Origin: Eubacteriales bacterium
GTDB lineage: Bacteria > Bacillota > Clostridia > Oscillospirales > Oscillospiraceae
Reading direction: 5' to 3'
Length of the DNA stretch: 64,000 nt
Assembly: GCA_030533415.1 (NCBI GenBank)
Contig: JAUNJE010000002.1
Location: forward strand, 24,927-88,926
Of the stretch, positions 24,036 through 33,299 are shown piece after piece (the stretch's first letter is position 1; each line of letters begins with the position of its first letter). Made by a program: the position numbers and the translations under genes. The notes beneath the pieces are model-generated. The model was given only the letters and a program-made list of their open reading frames with translations. It did not search any database and was not told where the DNA came from.

Positions 24036-25367
24036 TTATTCACCGTAAAAACCATTTATATTAGGTCTTGCGACTGCTTCAATTCCCATAAAGCCCCACA
24101 CCCGCCGTCCGGCAGGATTGGTCACATTGTTGCAGTGTTCCAGATTGTACTTGCTGGCATTGGCAACCACGGCGTCACTAAAGCTCCGGGATTTCAGCGG
24201 TGCCAAATTGTTTTCATCACACCACATTCTGTAAATGGAATACAGATCTTTGGAGCTGATGGAAGCATCTGCTTTGAGCCGGATATATCCATCGGATTCC
24301 AAAAACGAAAAGATGTTGTTGTTATCCCGCTTCACCGCTTCCCGGTTTTCTTTGATACGGTCACTCTCCGTGAACTTGAAGTTGTTGGCGACCAGCCGCC
24401 TAAGTCCCGCAAACGCCCAAAGGAAAATACCCTCTGCTTCGGCTTTCAGCTTTTCCGCAAGGTCAGGATCATCCACCCGCCCGGCAGGCTTTCCCTTTGT
24501 TGCCAGCACAAGCTGTCTGCGATAGAAACCATCGCTGCGGTCATAGAGTGCCTGCAAGTCGCCGTTGCTGAATGCCAGCAGGCGGACGAACATCCATCCT
24601 TGATAGCTCTGTGTGCGCTTACGCTCCAAATCCATTTTGCCCTGCGCGGTGACAATGGATTTGACGTAGTTGGTTTTCCGCAGCGCATCCATTTGCATAT
24701 CGTCATCCACACACAGCAGAATGTGTTCTAAGTCGGCACGGGCAAACCGATCCTCGGATATCTTTCCGATGCTTCCGTCTTTCATATTCGTTCCGAAGAT
24801 GCTGCCGAGCATTGCGCCAATCTGAGACTTCCCCTCGCCGCCGCTGCCCTTAATGATCATCATGCGCTGCCCCTTGTTGCTGGGAATCAGGCAGTAACCG
24901 AGAAACTCCTGTAAAGTGGGAATGTCCTCCGGGTACAGCAGGTCATTCAGAAACCGCAGCCATAAAACCGGCTCCGGGGCATCTGGGCGATATGCAACCG
25001 GCAGACGATTCCGAACGATCTGCGGTCTACCCTCTATGAATGTTCCATCCAGAAGCAGCGTGCCATTGGCGAGGTGAATGCGATCCGGTTCCGGTGGAAA
25101 GTCCTCCACCTGGGCTTCCAGTTTCAGCACCTCCAGAATGTTGCCGATCTTCTGCGGGATGCCGTTCACTGCACAGCATTTCAGTTCTTCATAGATTTCT
25201 CCCCGGAGGGAAAGATCGTCCGTCACCCGACCATCGGGCGTGAAAAAGGCTCTGTTTGTGAAAATGATTCTGTGTGCTCGCAGAAACTCCTCACAGAACA
25301 GAGCCTCATTGATGTTCTTCCCGTCAAACCAGATGGGAAGATTTGTGTCAGGCGATTTCCGGTTCAT
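24036..25367 (-). CDS. P4-type primase-helicase (SF3 ATPase)
   Basis: A 443-residue protein of the phage/plasmid primase P4-family C-terminal type. After an N-terminal part with the D5_N-like block (RLPVAYRPDAPEPVLWLRFL, LQEFLGYCLIP) comes Walker A IKGSGGEGKSQ, Walker B HILLCVDDDMQMD, and motif C-like LLAFSNGDLQAL, then a winged-helix-like C-terminus. Such helicases unwind the origin during plasmid or satellite-phage replication. Start at 25367 (MNRKSPDTNLPI) overlaps the end of the CHC2 primase gene by 20 bp, so the two are probably translated together. Confidence 0.8.
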   Translation of the reverse strand: MNRKSPDTNLPIWFDGKNINEALFCEEFLRAHRIIFTNRAFFTPDGRVTDDLSLRGEIYEELKCCAVNGIPQKIGNILEVLKLEAQVEDFPPEPDRIHLANGTLLLDGTFIEGRPQIVRNRLPVAYRPDAPEPVLWLRFLNDLLYPEDIPTLQEFLGYCLIPSNKGQRMMIIKGSGGEGKSQIGAMLGSIFGTNMKDGSIGKISEDRFARADLEHILLCVDDDMQMDALRKTNYVKSIVTAQGKMDLERKRTQSYQGWMFVRLLAFSNGDLQALYDRSDGFYRRQLVLATKGKPAGRVDDPDLAEKLKAEAEGIFLWAFAGLRRLVANNFKFTESDRIKENREAVKRDNNNIFSFLESDGYIRLKADASISSKDLYSIYRMWCDENNLAPLKSRSFSDAVVANASKYNLEHCNNVTNPAGRRVWGFMGIEAVARPNINGFYGE

Positions 25368-25971
25368 TGGCACGGTGCCTTTCCTCCTTTCGATCTTCTG
25401 CAAGACAGTTTTCCCAAAACGCGATACTACCGTCTACCAGCAACGCCGCTATCGTACTGTCCCGCTCTTTCACGCTGGCATGAGTCAGAAAGTCCAGCAG
25501 ATAGGCGATGCGGTCATACTGCTGACAGCTTGCCACGAACCTGTCATCCAGAATGTCCTCCGGTGTCTGGGGTGCATATCGGATTTTCCATTCCTTCAAC
25601 AGATGCAGATAGTCTGTCAGCACCCGGCGGCAGTACAGCTCGTCCAGCCGGGATTGATGCCACTGGGGTGGGTTCGATTTGTTGGCACCCGTTGTCACTT
25701 GTCCCGGCTCTGCGGAAATACCAAAATCAGATGCCAGCTTCTGTGCCGATTCATAGCAGGACAGCCCAAACAGCCTTGCCGTGAAATCGACCACATCCCC
25801 GACGGCACCGCAGCCGAAGCAGAAGAAATAATCCTCATTCAGCTTCAGGCTGGGATGCCTGTCCTTGTGGAATGGGCAGCAGGTCATGCCGTTTGGCAAT
25901 ACCCGCAACCCATAGTGTTCGGCAGCTTGCCTCAGTGTGATAGCTGCCTTGATGGTTTCAAATACGCTCAT
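25348..25971 (-). CDS. CHC2 zinc-finger DNA primase-like protein
   Basis: A 207-residue protein with a DnaG-type CHC2 zinc finger: CCPFHKDRHPSLKLNEDYFF, CFGCGAVGDVVDF. The rest is helical with no TOPRIM domain, so polymerising activity would have to come from elsewhere. Start at 25971 (MSVFETIKAA) has GGAGG six bases before; the longer frame does not. It is the first gene of the replication pair and diverges from the DUF6076 gene at 26.2 kb. Confidence 0.85.
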   Translation of the reverse strand: MSVFETIKAAITLRQAAEHYGLRVLPNGMTCCPFHKDRHPSLKLNEDYFFCFGCGAVGDVVDFTARLFGLSCYESAQKLASDFGISAEPGQVTTGANKSNPPQWHQSRLDELYCRRVLTDYLHLLKEWKIRYAPQTPEDILDDRFVASCQQYDRIAYLLDFLTHASVKERDSTIAALLVDGSIAFWENCLAEDRKEERHRANEPEIA

Positions 25972-26116
25972 TATCTTGCCTCCATAAAAATATTCGGAAG
26001 AAAAATGCCCGCCGAGGTTGGCAGGCATCTTACCTCCTCACTATTGTTATGGGGAAATTTTCAAAAAACAGGCTAATCGGAGGACAAGGTCATTTGAAAA
26101 AACAGGACAAACCCTC

Positions 26117-26145
26117 TTCCAATCATAGAACATATGTGCTATAAT
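26117..26145 (+). promoter_or_regulatory. Promoter of DUF6076/sigma-like unit
   Basis: TTCCAA (26117-26122), 17-bp spacer, TATAAT (26140-26145). It excludes the ATG at 26144 as start and favours the one at 26171. Confidence 0.55.
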
Positions 26146-26170
26146 GAAGAAAAACAATTTGGAGGGGCAA

Positions 26171-27274
26171 ATGAAGCACAACGTTCTTTCTCTGGATTTC
26201 TGGCAGGATACGGTAATCTATGGCAGCAAAACCTTTCCCAGCGGCACACTCGGCTGTGATGCACTGAACATCCCAACCAAAGTAATCGAGCAACTGAACG
26301 ATCTCTGCATAGCACTGAATCTCCTTATGGGAACCCTCAACGCGGGCTGCGGCAATCCTGCGCTGCTCCCGGCGGCAAAAGAGAGCGCAAAACAGATTGC
26401 GGACTTGCTGAAGAATGTGAAGCCATTTTCCTACCTGGATGTTACTGATGCAGCCAACCGAGTGGAGCGGGTGTTCTCAGAAGTATCTCTCGCCAACGCC
26501 AATGCGTATTATGCCGCCGTTCAAAATGGAACGCTGACTAATCTGGCAGACCCCCAATACGAAGCAGGGCTGAAACTGCTGCGGGTGCTGCCGATTTTGG
26601 CGCAGCTGGGTTTCTCTCTTGGAGAGTATCAGAAGACAATGATTTCCTTTGCTGAAAAGCTGAATGCCCCAGACTGTAAGCGAACCCCAGACAGCTATGC
26701 GGAGCTTTTCGGAGAATCCTTCCCTGTGATGGAGAATTTTGGAGAAGGTGATGGTTGGATGTCCATGACCAACGCCACCTTGCAATATACATCAGTGGTT
26801 CGTCCCGGCACCACTGTGCCGACACTGGTCAAACGGATGCTCTATGTTTCCTTTGTGGGAATGTTCCGTTCCGATCTGTTTGAGGGGCTGTGTGTTGGAC
26901 ATGCCCCGAAGAAATGTCCTATCTGCGGACGATGGTTTCTGACCACCAATGCTAGGCCCACCAAATACTGTGGTAATCTGGTACCAGGGGATAAGCTCCG
27001 TAGGACGTGCAGACAGATCGGCAATCTGAAAGGCCGGGAGCAGCGGGAGCTGGCGGACAATCATCCGCTGAAGCAGATTTATGAACGGCGGCTCAATACC
27101 ATCAACCGCTACCTGCAACGGGGCACCATTGATCCGGAGCTGGCTGCTGTGATGAAAAAGCTGGCAAAGGATAAGATGTACCAGGCAATCAGCAATGTTG
27201 CCTATGCACAGGGAGACTATGAAAAAGAGATGGAGCATTCCTCTTTGATGGAGGAAGCAAAGGCTCATCTGTAA
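26171..27274 (+). CDS. DUF6076 zinc-ribbon protein
   Basis: A 367-residue protein with a helical N-terminal domain and a C-terminal zinc ribbon (KKCPICGRWFLTTNARPTKYC, RRTCRQIG) followed by a basic, helical tail (ADNHPLKQIYERRLNTINRY). It is the complete version of the truncated gene at 3055-3813. Start at 26171 (MKHNVLSLDF) follows GGAGGGG. A sigma-like gene follows 19 bp later. The conserved pairing in two loci suggests that the two proteins act together, possibly as a transcriptional switch of the element. Function is not known. Confidence 0.7.
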   Translation: MKHNVLSLDFWQDTVIYGSKTFPSGTLGCDALNIPTKVIEQLNDLCIALNLLMGTLNAGCGNPALLPAAKESAKQIADLLKNVKPFSYLDVTDAANRVERVFSEVSLANANAYYAAVQNGTLTNLADPQYEAGLKLLRVLPILAQLGFSLGEYQKTMISFAEKLNAPDCKRTPDSYAELFGESFPVMENFGEGDGWMSMTNATLQYTSVVRPGTTVPTLVKRMLYVSFVGMFRSDLFEGLCVGHAPKKCPICGRWFLTTNARPTKYCGNLVPGDKLRRTCRQIGNLKGREQRELADNHPLKQIYERRLNTINRYLQRGTIDPELAAVMKKLAKDKMYQAISNVAYAQGDYEKEMEHSSLMEEAKAHL

Positions 27275-27293
27275 TTTTGAAAGAAGGTGCGCT

Positions 27294-28529
27294 ATGCCGG
27301 ATGATCGTTACAAGGAAATGGAAGGATACATCGCCAAATATGGTTTTCAGTGTCTCGAAAAGAATCTGACCCGGTTTGAGGCGGAACGTGCCTTCCAACT
27401 GGAGCCAGAGCCGCCGAAGGTGGATGACATCAACGAATATATTTTGATGGCAAACCGGGGGCAGAAGCTGCTGTTTCTCTGTTTTTATCTGCATCACATT
27501 GAGAAGATTCTGAATGGGCGCATTTACCGCTTCCTTCACAGGGAGGGACTGTATGCTTACGACCCGGTTCGTCTGCTGGATTATAAGCTGAACTGCGTGG
27601 CAGCGATTATGGAGTGTCTTCCGGGATATGATCCGGAAAAGGGGGCAGACTTTCTGACCTACGCCTACTATGATATCGGAAACGCCATTTTGAACTGCCG
27701 CCGCTATGAAGAATCCGGCTCGTTCAAAAATCTGGATGAATACAAAACAATCCGAGGAATCGCATGGCTTTACAACAAGGCAGGCAGTTCTCGCAAGAAA
27801 ACCATTGAAGCGTTCATGCAGAAAACCGGCTGTACAAAAGAAACTGCGGAGAACTATCTCTGTGCAGCCCGCAAAAATCGGGGTATCGTTTCTATCTATG
27901 ATACCGTTCTCCGTGAGAGCGACAATGAAGTCGACGAAGATTTCGATGAGGATACCCACGAGGACGCTGGAGAGGATTTAAGCCGGGAGGCCGGTGGTAC
28001 TTACGGTGCAATTCTCTGGGGCGGCTCCTGGGGAAGTGCTGTCCGGCGCGCCCATTGGAAACTTGACTACCGGGAGCAAATCCTGTTGGAGCGGCACATG
28101 GCAGTCTGCATGGACTGTGGTCATGTAAAGCCGCTGCGTAGCAGGTTCAGTTGGGAAGAACTGGCAATCCTGTTTGAAGGCACAACTGCCGGCGGTGCCG
28201 AGCGAGCTTACAAGAAAGCAGCGTTGCATCTTGCGCAGCTGTTGGTGGAAGATGGACTCTTTCACACAATCAGCCTGAAGCGCAAATCGCAGAAAATGCG
28301 GAAAGAAAAAATCGCCGTCGCAACCTACCAATATCAGGCAGACTGCGACGGCGAATGGGGCGAGATTCAGTTCGACTTTGAGGAAAAGACAGCGCAGATC
28401 ATCCAACTGGCAGACTGGGATTTGATGATCTCAGAGCCCTTTGCAAAATATGCAATCTCCTATCTTCTGAACTGTCAGAATGAGAAGCTGCCAAAGGAAA
28501 CGGTGATTTCATTTGAATCAGCGCGATGA
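27294..28529 (+). CDS. Sigma-factor-like regulatory protein
   Basis: A 411-residue protein. Residues ~60-140 resemble sigma region 2 (HIEKILNGRIYRFLHREG, NCVAAIMECLPGYDPEKGAD, FLTYAYYDIGNAILNC) and the middle part an HTH (KKTIEAFMQKTGCTKETAENYL). An acidic linker (NEVDEDFDEDTHEDAGEDL) leads to a second half with a region-4-like segment (LLERHMAVCMDCG ... FSWEELAILFEGTTAGGAER). It is longer than ordinary sigma factors. AAGAAGGTG precedes the ATG. It follows the DUF6076 gene as in the 2.2-3.8 kb locus. Its role in the element is inferred only. Confidence 0.6.
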   Translation: MPDDRYKEMEGYIAKYGFQCLEKNLTRFEAERAFQLEPEPPKVDDINEYILMANRGQKLLFLCFYLHHIEKILNGRIYRFLHREGLYAYDPVRLLDYKLNCVAAIMECLPGYDPEKGADFLTYAYYDIGNAILNCRRYEESGSFKNLDEYKTIRGIAWLYNKAGSSRKKTIEAFMQKTGCTKETAENYLCAARKNRGIVSIYDTVLRESDNEVDEDFDEDTHEDAGEDLSREAGGTYGAILWGGSWGSAVRRAHWKLDYREQILLERHMAVCMDCGHVKPLRSRFSWEELAILFEGTTAGGAERAYKKAALHLAQLLVEDGLFHTISLKRKSQKMRKEKIAVATYQYQADCDGEWGEIQFDFEEKTAQIIQLADWDLMISEPFAKYAISYLLNCQNEKLPKETVISFESAR

Positions 28530-28547
28530 TAATATTATAATGTTTTT

Positions 28548-29783
<1,236 letters not shown>

Positions 29784-29795
29784 ACGTTTTCCTCT

Positions 29796-30650
29796 CTATT
29801 TCACGAAATCCAGTCCCAGCATTTTTCCGGGATTGGTGACCAGCATTGCCCGCAAGTCGCTTTCGGAGATCCCGGCATTGCGATAATAGTCGATGCTCTC
29901 CCGGACAGCGTCCCTCCAGAATGGGGTATTCACCTGTCCGCTGTCTGTGGCAAGAATGATGTAATCTGCACCGATTGCCTGAATGGCTTCGACGTTGGAA
30001 GGGAGATTGCAGACAAACCGGTTTCCAACGGGCTGGGCATATTCCCGCTCTAAGTACACGCCGTAGTCCCGGACTATTTGCTTTTGCTGTGTCAGGGTCA
30101 TGCCCACGATGTGATACTCCGGGTGGGTGACGACGATTTTCTGCACGCCCGCATTGCGGGCAGCTTCCACAATAGGAAAGCATTCCTCAGCGTTTGCATG
30201 ACCCGTTTGTAAACACGCATCATAATCCCGGATCAGCTCAAAAATCGGCATCAGCTCCGGGACGGCTCTTCCGTTTTCCACAAGCCGGATACCGCCGGAT
30301 CTGCCCATTTTCTGAAATTCGTTTTCCGAATCCACCGTGGGCAGCCAGACGACCTTTGCTCCCATTTTCAGTTCTGTTTCCAGCGCATATGGATTCAGCC
30401 CACCCATGCTGCGGTTCAGCGCAACGCTGCCAAAGAGTTCAAACTCCGATTCCGGGTATTTCTCCTTTTTGATCTGGTTGACGATGGCTGCCCGTCCGGC
30501 GGTTGGGGAGAAATGGGTCTTGATGACCACACCTCTGGCCCCCAAGGCAACGCCCTGCTCCATCAATTCCAGATCATTCAGCTTCCGGGGCTTCACATCC
30601 GGGCCGGAATGATAATGTAAATCAATAATTCTTTGTATCATCTTATCCAA
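29796..30650 (-). CDS. DUF6282 protein, amidohydrolase-like metal site
   Basis: A 284-residue TIM-barrel-type protein. It shows a metal-dependent hydrolase layout: HxH on strand 1 (IDLHYHSGPDV), a lysine on strand 4 (VVIKTHFS), histidines on strands 5 and 6 (CLQTGHANA, VVTHPEYHI) and an aspartate on strand 8 (ILATDSGQ). This pattern fits the amidohydrolase superfamily (dihydroorotase, hydantoinase, lactonase types). The family itself is of unknown function (DUF6282). It overlaps the glycerate-kinase gene by 8 bp. I infer a ring-opening or amide/lactone hydrolysis in the pathway. Confidence 0.7.
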   Translation of the reverse strand: MDKMIQRIIDLHYHSGPDVKPRKLNDLELMEQGVALGARGVVIKTHFSPTAGRAAIVNQIKKEKYPESEFELFGSVALNRSMGGLNPYALETELKMGAKVVWLPTVDSENEFQKMGRSGGIRLVENGRAVPELMPIFELIRDYDACLQTGHANAEECFPIVEAARNAGVQKIVVTHPEYHIVGMTLTQQKQIVRDYGVYLEREYAQPVGNRFVCNLPSNVEAIQAIGADYIILATDSGQVNTPFWRDAVRESIDYYRNAGISESDLRAMLVTNPGKMLGLDFVK

Positions 30651-31872
30651 TCATGGCAATTGCCACATCATTGACGTTGGTGCCAGTGGGGCCAGTAAAA
30701 ATCAGACCGTCCACGGCTTTCAGGGCATGGTAGGCATTGTTATCCGCCAGCACTCCGGAAACGGTCAAGCCATGCTTTGCCAGCGCTTTTGTGGTGTCTC
30801 CGTCGGAATAGCCGCCGGCGGCATCGGTGGGACCGTCGGTGCCGTCGCTGCCCACGCTGATGACGCAAGCATTGGGGATTCCCGTGAGGCCAGCGGCGGC
30901 AGCCAGAGCAATCTCCTGATTCCGTCCGCCCAATCCCTTGCCTACCAGATGGACAACGGTTTCACCGCCTGCAAGGTAAGCAAGTTTTTTGCCGTCACAG
31001 GCATGGGTGCGGAGAACATCAGCAAGGAATGCACCGGCTTCCTTGGCTTCGCAGTCCAGGTGATCGGTCAGAAGGATGGGTTCATAGCCTAATTCCTCCG
31101 CAATCTCACTGGCTGCCTTGCACAGCTCCCGGACACTGCCGATGATCTGGGTGGAGACATTGGTTAATTCCTTGGGGGTCTCCGTCCGAAGGCAGTCCAT
31201 GGCGGAATCACTAAGTGCCAGCTGATATTTTTCCGCAATGGCCAGAGCATCAGCGCAGGTGGATTTATCAGAGGCTGCCGGGCCGGAAGCAATCATATCC
31301 AGCGGGTCGCCCAAAATATCGGAAAGGACGATAGCCTCTACGTGAGCAGGAGCGCACCACTGAGCGAATTTGCCACCCTTGACCATGGACAGCCGCTTGC
31401 GGATGGTGTTCATTTCCACAATGTCCGCACCGCAGGCCAGTAGCTGCCGGGTGATGGACTGTAATTCGGCTTCTGCCACCACCGGCTGCTCAAACAGGGC
31501 ACTGCCGCCGCCGGACAGCAGAAACAGCACCGTATCTGATTTGTCTAAATCGGCGGTCATATCCAGCACGGCCTGAGTGGCCCGGAAGGTGTTCTCATCC
31601 GGAACGGGATGGCCTGCCTCATAGCAGGTCACACCGGGGATGGGGTGCTCCACATGGTCATACTTGGTAACCACAATTCCTGCTTCCAAAGGCTGCTCCA
31701 GACAAGAAGCAGCTACCTCCGCCATCTTCCATGCCGCCTTGCCCACGGAAACGAGATACAGTTTCCCGGAGAAGGTTTTTCCTTCCAATGCTCTGCGCAC
31801 AGCCGCTTCCGGGCTGACAGAATCAATAGCACCTCTGGCAATCTTTTCGGCATCTTTTCGCAATGCTTGATT
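30643..31872 (-). CDS. garK: D-glycerate 2-kinase (MOFRL family)
   Basis: A 409-residue glycerate kinase of the DUF4147/MOFRL type, which makes 2-phospho-D-glycerate. Visible are the N-terminal SVGKAAWKMAEVA, the GHPVPDENTF motif, LFLLSGGGSALFEQP, the conserved NTIRKRLSMVKGGKFA and the MOFRL C-terminus (YLAGGETVVHLVGKGLGGRN, SVGSDGTDGPTDAAGG). Start at 31872 follows AAAGGAG. With the GarR-type reductase in the same operon it gives tartronate semialdehyde to glycerate to glycolysis. Symbol given by analogy; the family also includes glxK-like and 2-kinase-specific members. Confidence 0.85.
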   Translation of the reverse strand, partial: NQALRKDAEKIARGAIDSVSPEAAVRRALEGKTFSGKLYLVSVGKAAWKMAEVAASCLEQPLEAGIVVTKYDHVEHPIPGVTCYEAGHPVPDENTFRATQAVLDMTADLDKSDTVLFLLSGGGSALFEQPVVAEAELQSITRQLLACGADIVEMNTIRKRLSMVKGGKFAQWCAPAHVEAIVLSDILGDPLDMIASGPAASDKSTCADALAIAEKYQLALSDSAMDCLRTETPKELTNVSTQIIGSVRELCKAASEIAEELGYEPILLTDHLDCEAKEAGAFLADVLRTHACDGKKLAYLAGGETVVHLVGKGLGGRNQEIALAAAAGLTGIPNACVISVGSDGTDGPTDAAGGYSDGDTTKALAKHGLTVSGVLADNNAYHALKAVDGLIFTGPTGTNVNDVAIAMIG

Positions 31873-31936
31873 CATAAGTAGTTCTCCTTTTAGAGCTTCA
31901 GCCACCAGCTTTTCTTACTGATGGCTGATTATGTGA

Positions 31937-33112
31937 TTATACCAGTTCGTAGGTACGCCGTGCAATCCCCAATTCTTCATCCGTGGGAATCACCCGCACG
32001 GCAACCTCGGAATCACGGGAAGAAATAATTGGCGCGTTGGCACGGTTGGCTTCCTCGTCCAGCCTCACACCGATAGCACCCAAGCGCTCGCAGACCATCG
32101 CCCGCACCCGGTCGGAATGTTCACCGATACCGGCAGTAAACACCAAATCGGTCAGGCCACCCAAATCCATGAAGAAGGCGCCAATGTAATGGACAATGCC
32201 GGTGACAAATACATTAACTGCCAGCTTGGCACGCTGATTGCCATTATCCGCTGCTTCGATGACATAGCGCAGGTCGTTGCTGACACCAGAGATACCCAGC
32301 AGACCGCCCTCCTTCTGGCAGCCCCGGAGAATATCTTCTTCTGACATACCAATCTGCTTCAGGAAGTGAATCATGGTGGGGTCCATGTCGCCAACACGGT
32401 TGGCATGGATCAGACCGGTTTCCAAGCTCATACCAAAGCTGGTGTCCACGCTCTTGCCGTTTAGGATGCCGCAGATGGAGGCACTGCCGCCTAAGTGGCA
32501 GGAAATGGCCTTGTATTCCTTCTTTTCGGCATTCAAGCAGTCGGCAATGTAGCCGTGAGAAGCGCCGTGGTAGCCCAGGCGCTGGATGCCGTACTTCTCA
32601 TACCACTCGTAGGGCACGCCGTAGATTTTGCGCTCCAGAGGAATGTCCCGATGGAAGGCGGTTTCAAAGACACCGACATGCTTTGCGTCAGGCAGAACCG
32701 CCTTCACGGTTTCGATGGCTTTTAAGTAGGCGATGTTGTGGACAGGAGCCAGAGGGAAGAAATCCCGCATACCCTGCATCACACCCTCGTCAATTTCGTG
32801 GATGCCGTAGTGATCCTTACTTAGGACGGACTTGTAGCCCACCCGTTCAATTTCCTTAATATCAGACAGGACTGCGCCCTCGCCCTTCGTTAGTTCAAAG
32901 AGGAACTTGTTGATACCCACTGCGTAGTCAGGGATGTTCTGCTTCAGAGCATCCACCTTGAAGCCGGTGGAGGTGTTGCAGTAGCCGAAAATGGCATCAT
33001 CGGTAGAACCCACGCGCTCCACCTTGCCCGTTGCAAGAACGGTGCATTCGGGCATCCCATAGAGCTTGAATTTCAGGGAAGTACTTCCTGCGTTGCAGAC
33101 AAGAACTTTCAT
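31937..33112 (-). CDS. Acetate-kinase-family acyl-phosphate kinase
   Basis: A 391-residue ASKHA kinase close to acetate/propionate kinases: VLVCNAGSTSLKFKLYG at the start, VGVFETAFHRDIP, RLGYHGASHGYIAD, and VFTAGIGEHSDRVRAM near the end. Parts of the substrate pocket deviate. The usual HLGNGASI reads CHLGGSASICGI, and the TPLEGLMMGTRSGD region reads SLETGLIHANRVGDMDP. A different acyl-phosphate is therefore possible. The gene overlaps the 61-aa FdrA-associated gene by one base (TGATG), with FdrA just before, so it is likely to convert the acyl-phosphate made by FdrA/DUF1116 to ATP, as carbamate kinase does in E. coli. The start at 33112 was chosen over 33181. Confidence 0.8.
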   Translation of the reverse strand: MKVLVCNAGSTSLKFKLYGMPECTVLATGKVERVGSTDDAIFGYCNTSTGFKVDALKQNIPDYAVGINKFLFELTKGEGAVLSDIKEIERVGYKSVLSKDHYGIHEIDEGVMQGMRDFFPLAPVHNIAYLKAIETVKAVLPDAKHVGVFETAFHRDIPLERKIYGVPYEWYEKYGIQRLGYHGASHGYIADCLNAEKKEYKAISCHLGGSASICGILNGKSVDTSFGMSLETGLIHANRVGDMDPTMIHFLKQIGMSEEDILRGCQKEGGLLGISGVSNDLRYVIEAADNGNQRAKLAVNVFVTGIVHYIGAFFMDLGGLTDLVFTAGIGEHSDRVRAMVCERLGAIGVRLDEEANRANAPIISSRDSEVAVRVIPTDEELGIARRTYELV

Positions 33113-33297
33113 CAATCGACTCCTCCCAGCAAGGTCAAAATTTCCTGCATCTCCTTGTCGCCGCCAGCCATGGGTTTCCACTCCACCTGGTAGGCCTTGT
33201 AGCCCTGCATTTCAAGGGAGGTTGCCAGCAGCTTGGGACCAACATTGACCGTAATCAGTTCGCTGCGGAAGAGATTCAAAATCTTTTCACAATCCAT
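33112..33297 (-). CDS. Small FdrA-associated domain protein
   Basis: A 61-residue protein (ITVNVGPKLLATSLEMQGYK, VEWKPMAGGDKEMQEIL). Short proteins with the pattern INVGL..F...L..QGV.V..VDWRPPAGG accompany fdrA genes in Firmicutes and are often annotated as fdrA domain protein; this one fits that pattern. It sits 2 bp after the FdrA stop and overlaps the kinase start. I infer a small subunit of the FdrA complex. Confidence 0.65.
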   Translation of the reverse strand: MDCEKILNLFRSELITVNVGPKLLATSLEMQGYKAYQVEWKPMAGGDKEMQEILTLLGGVD

Positions 33298-33299
33298 GT

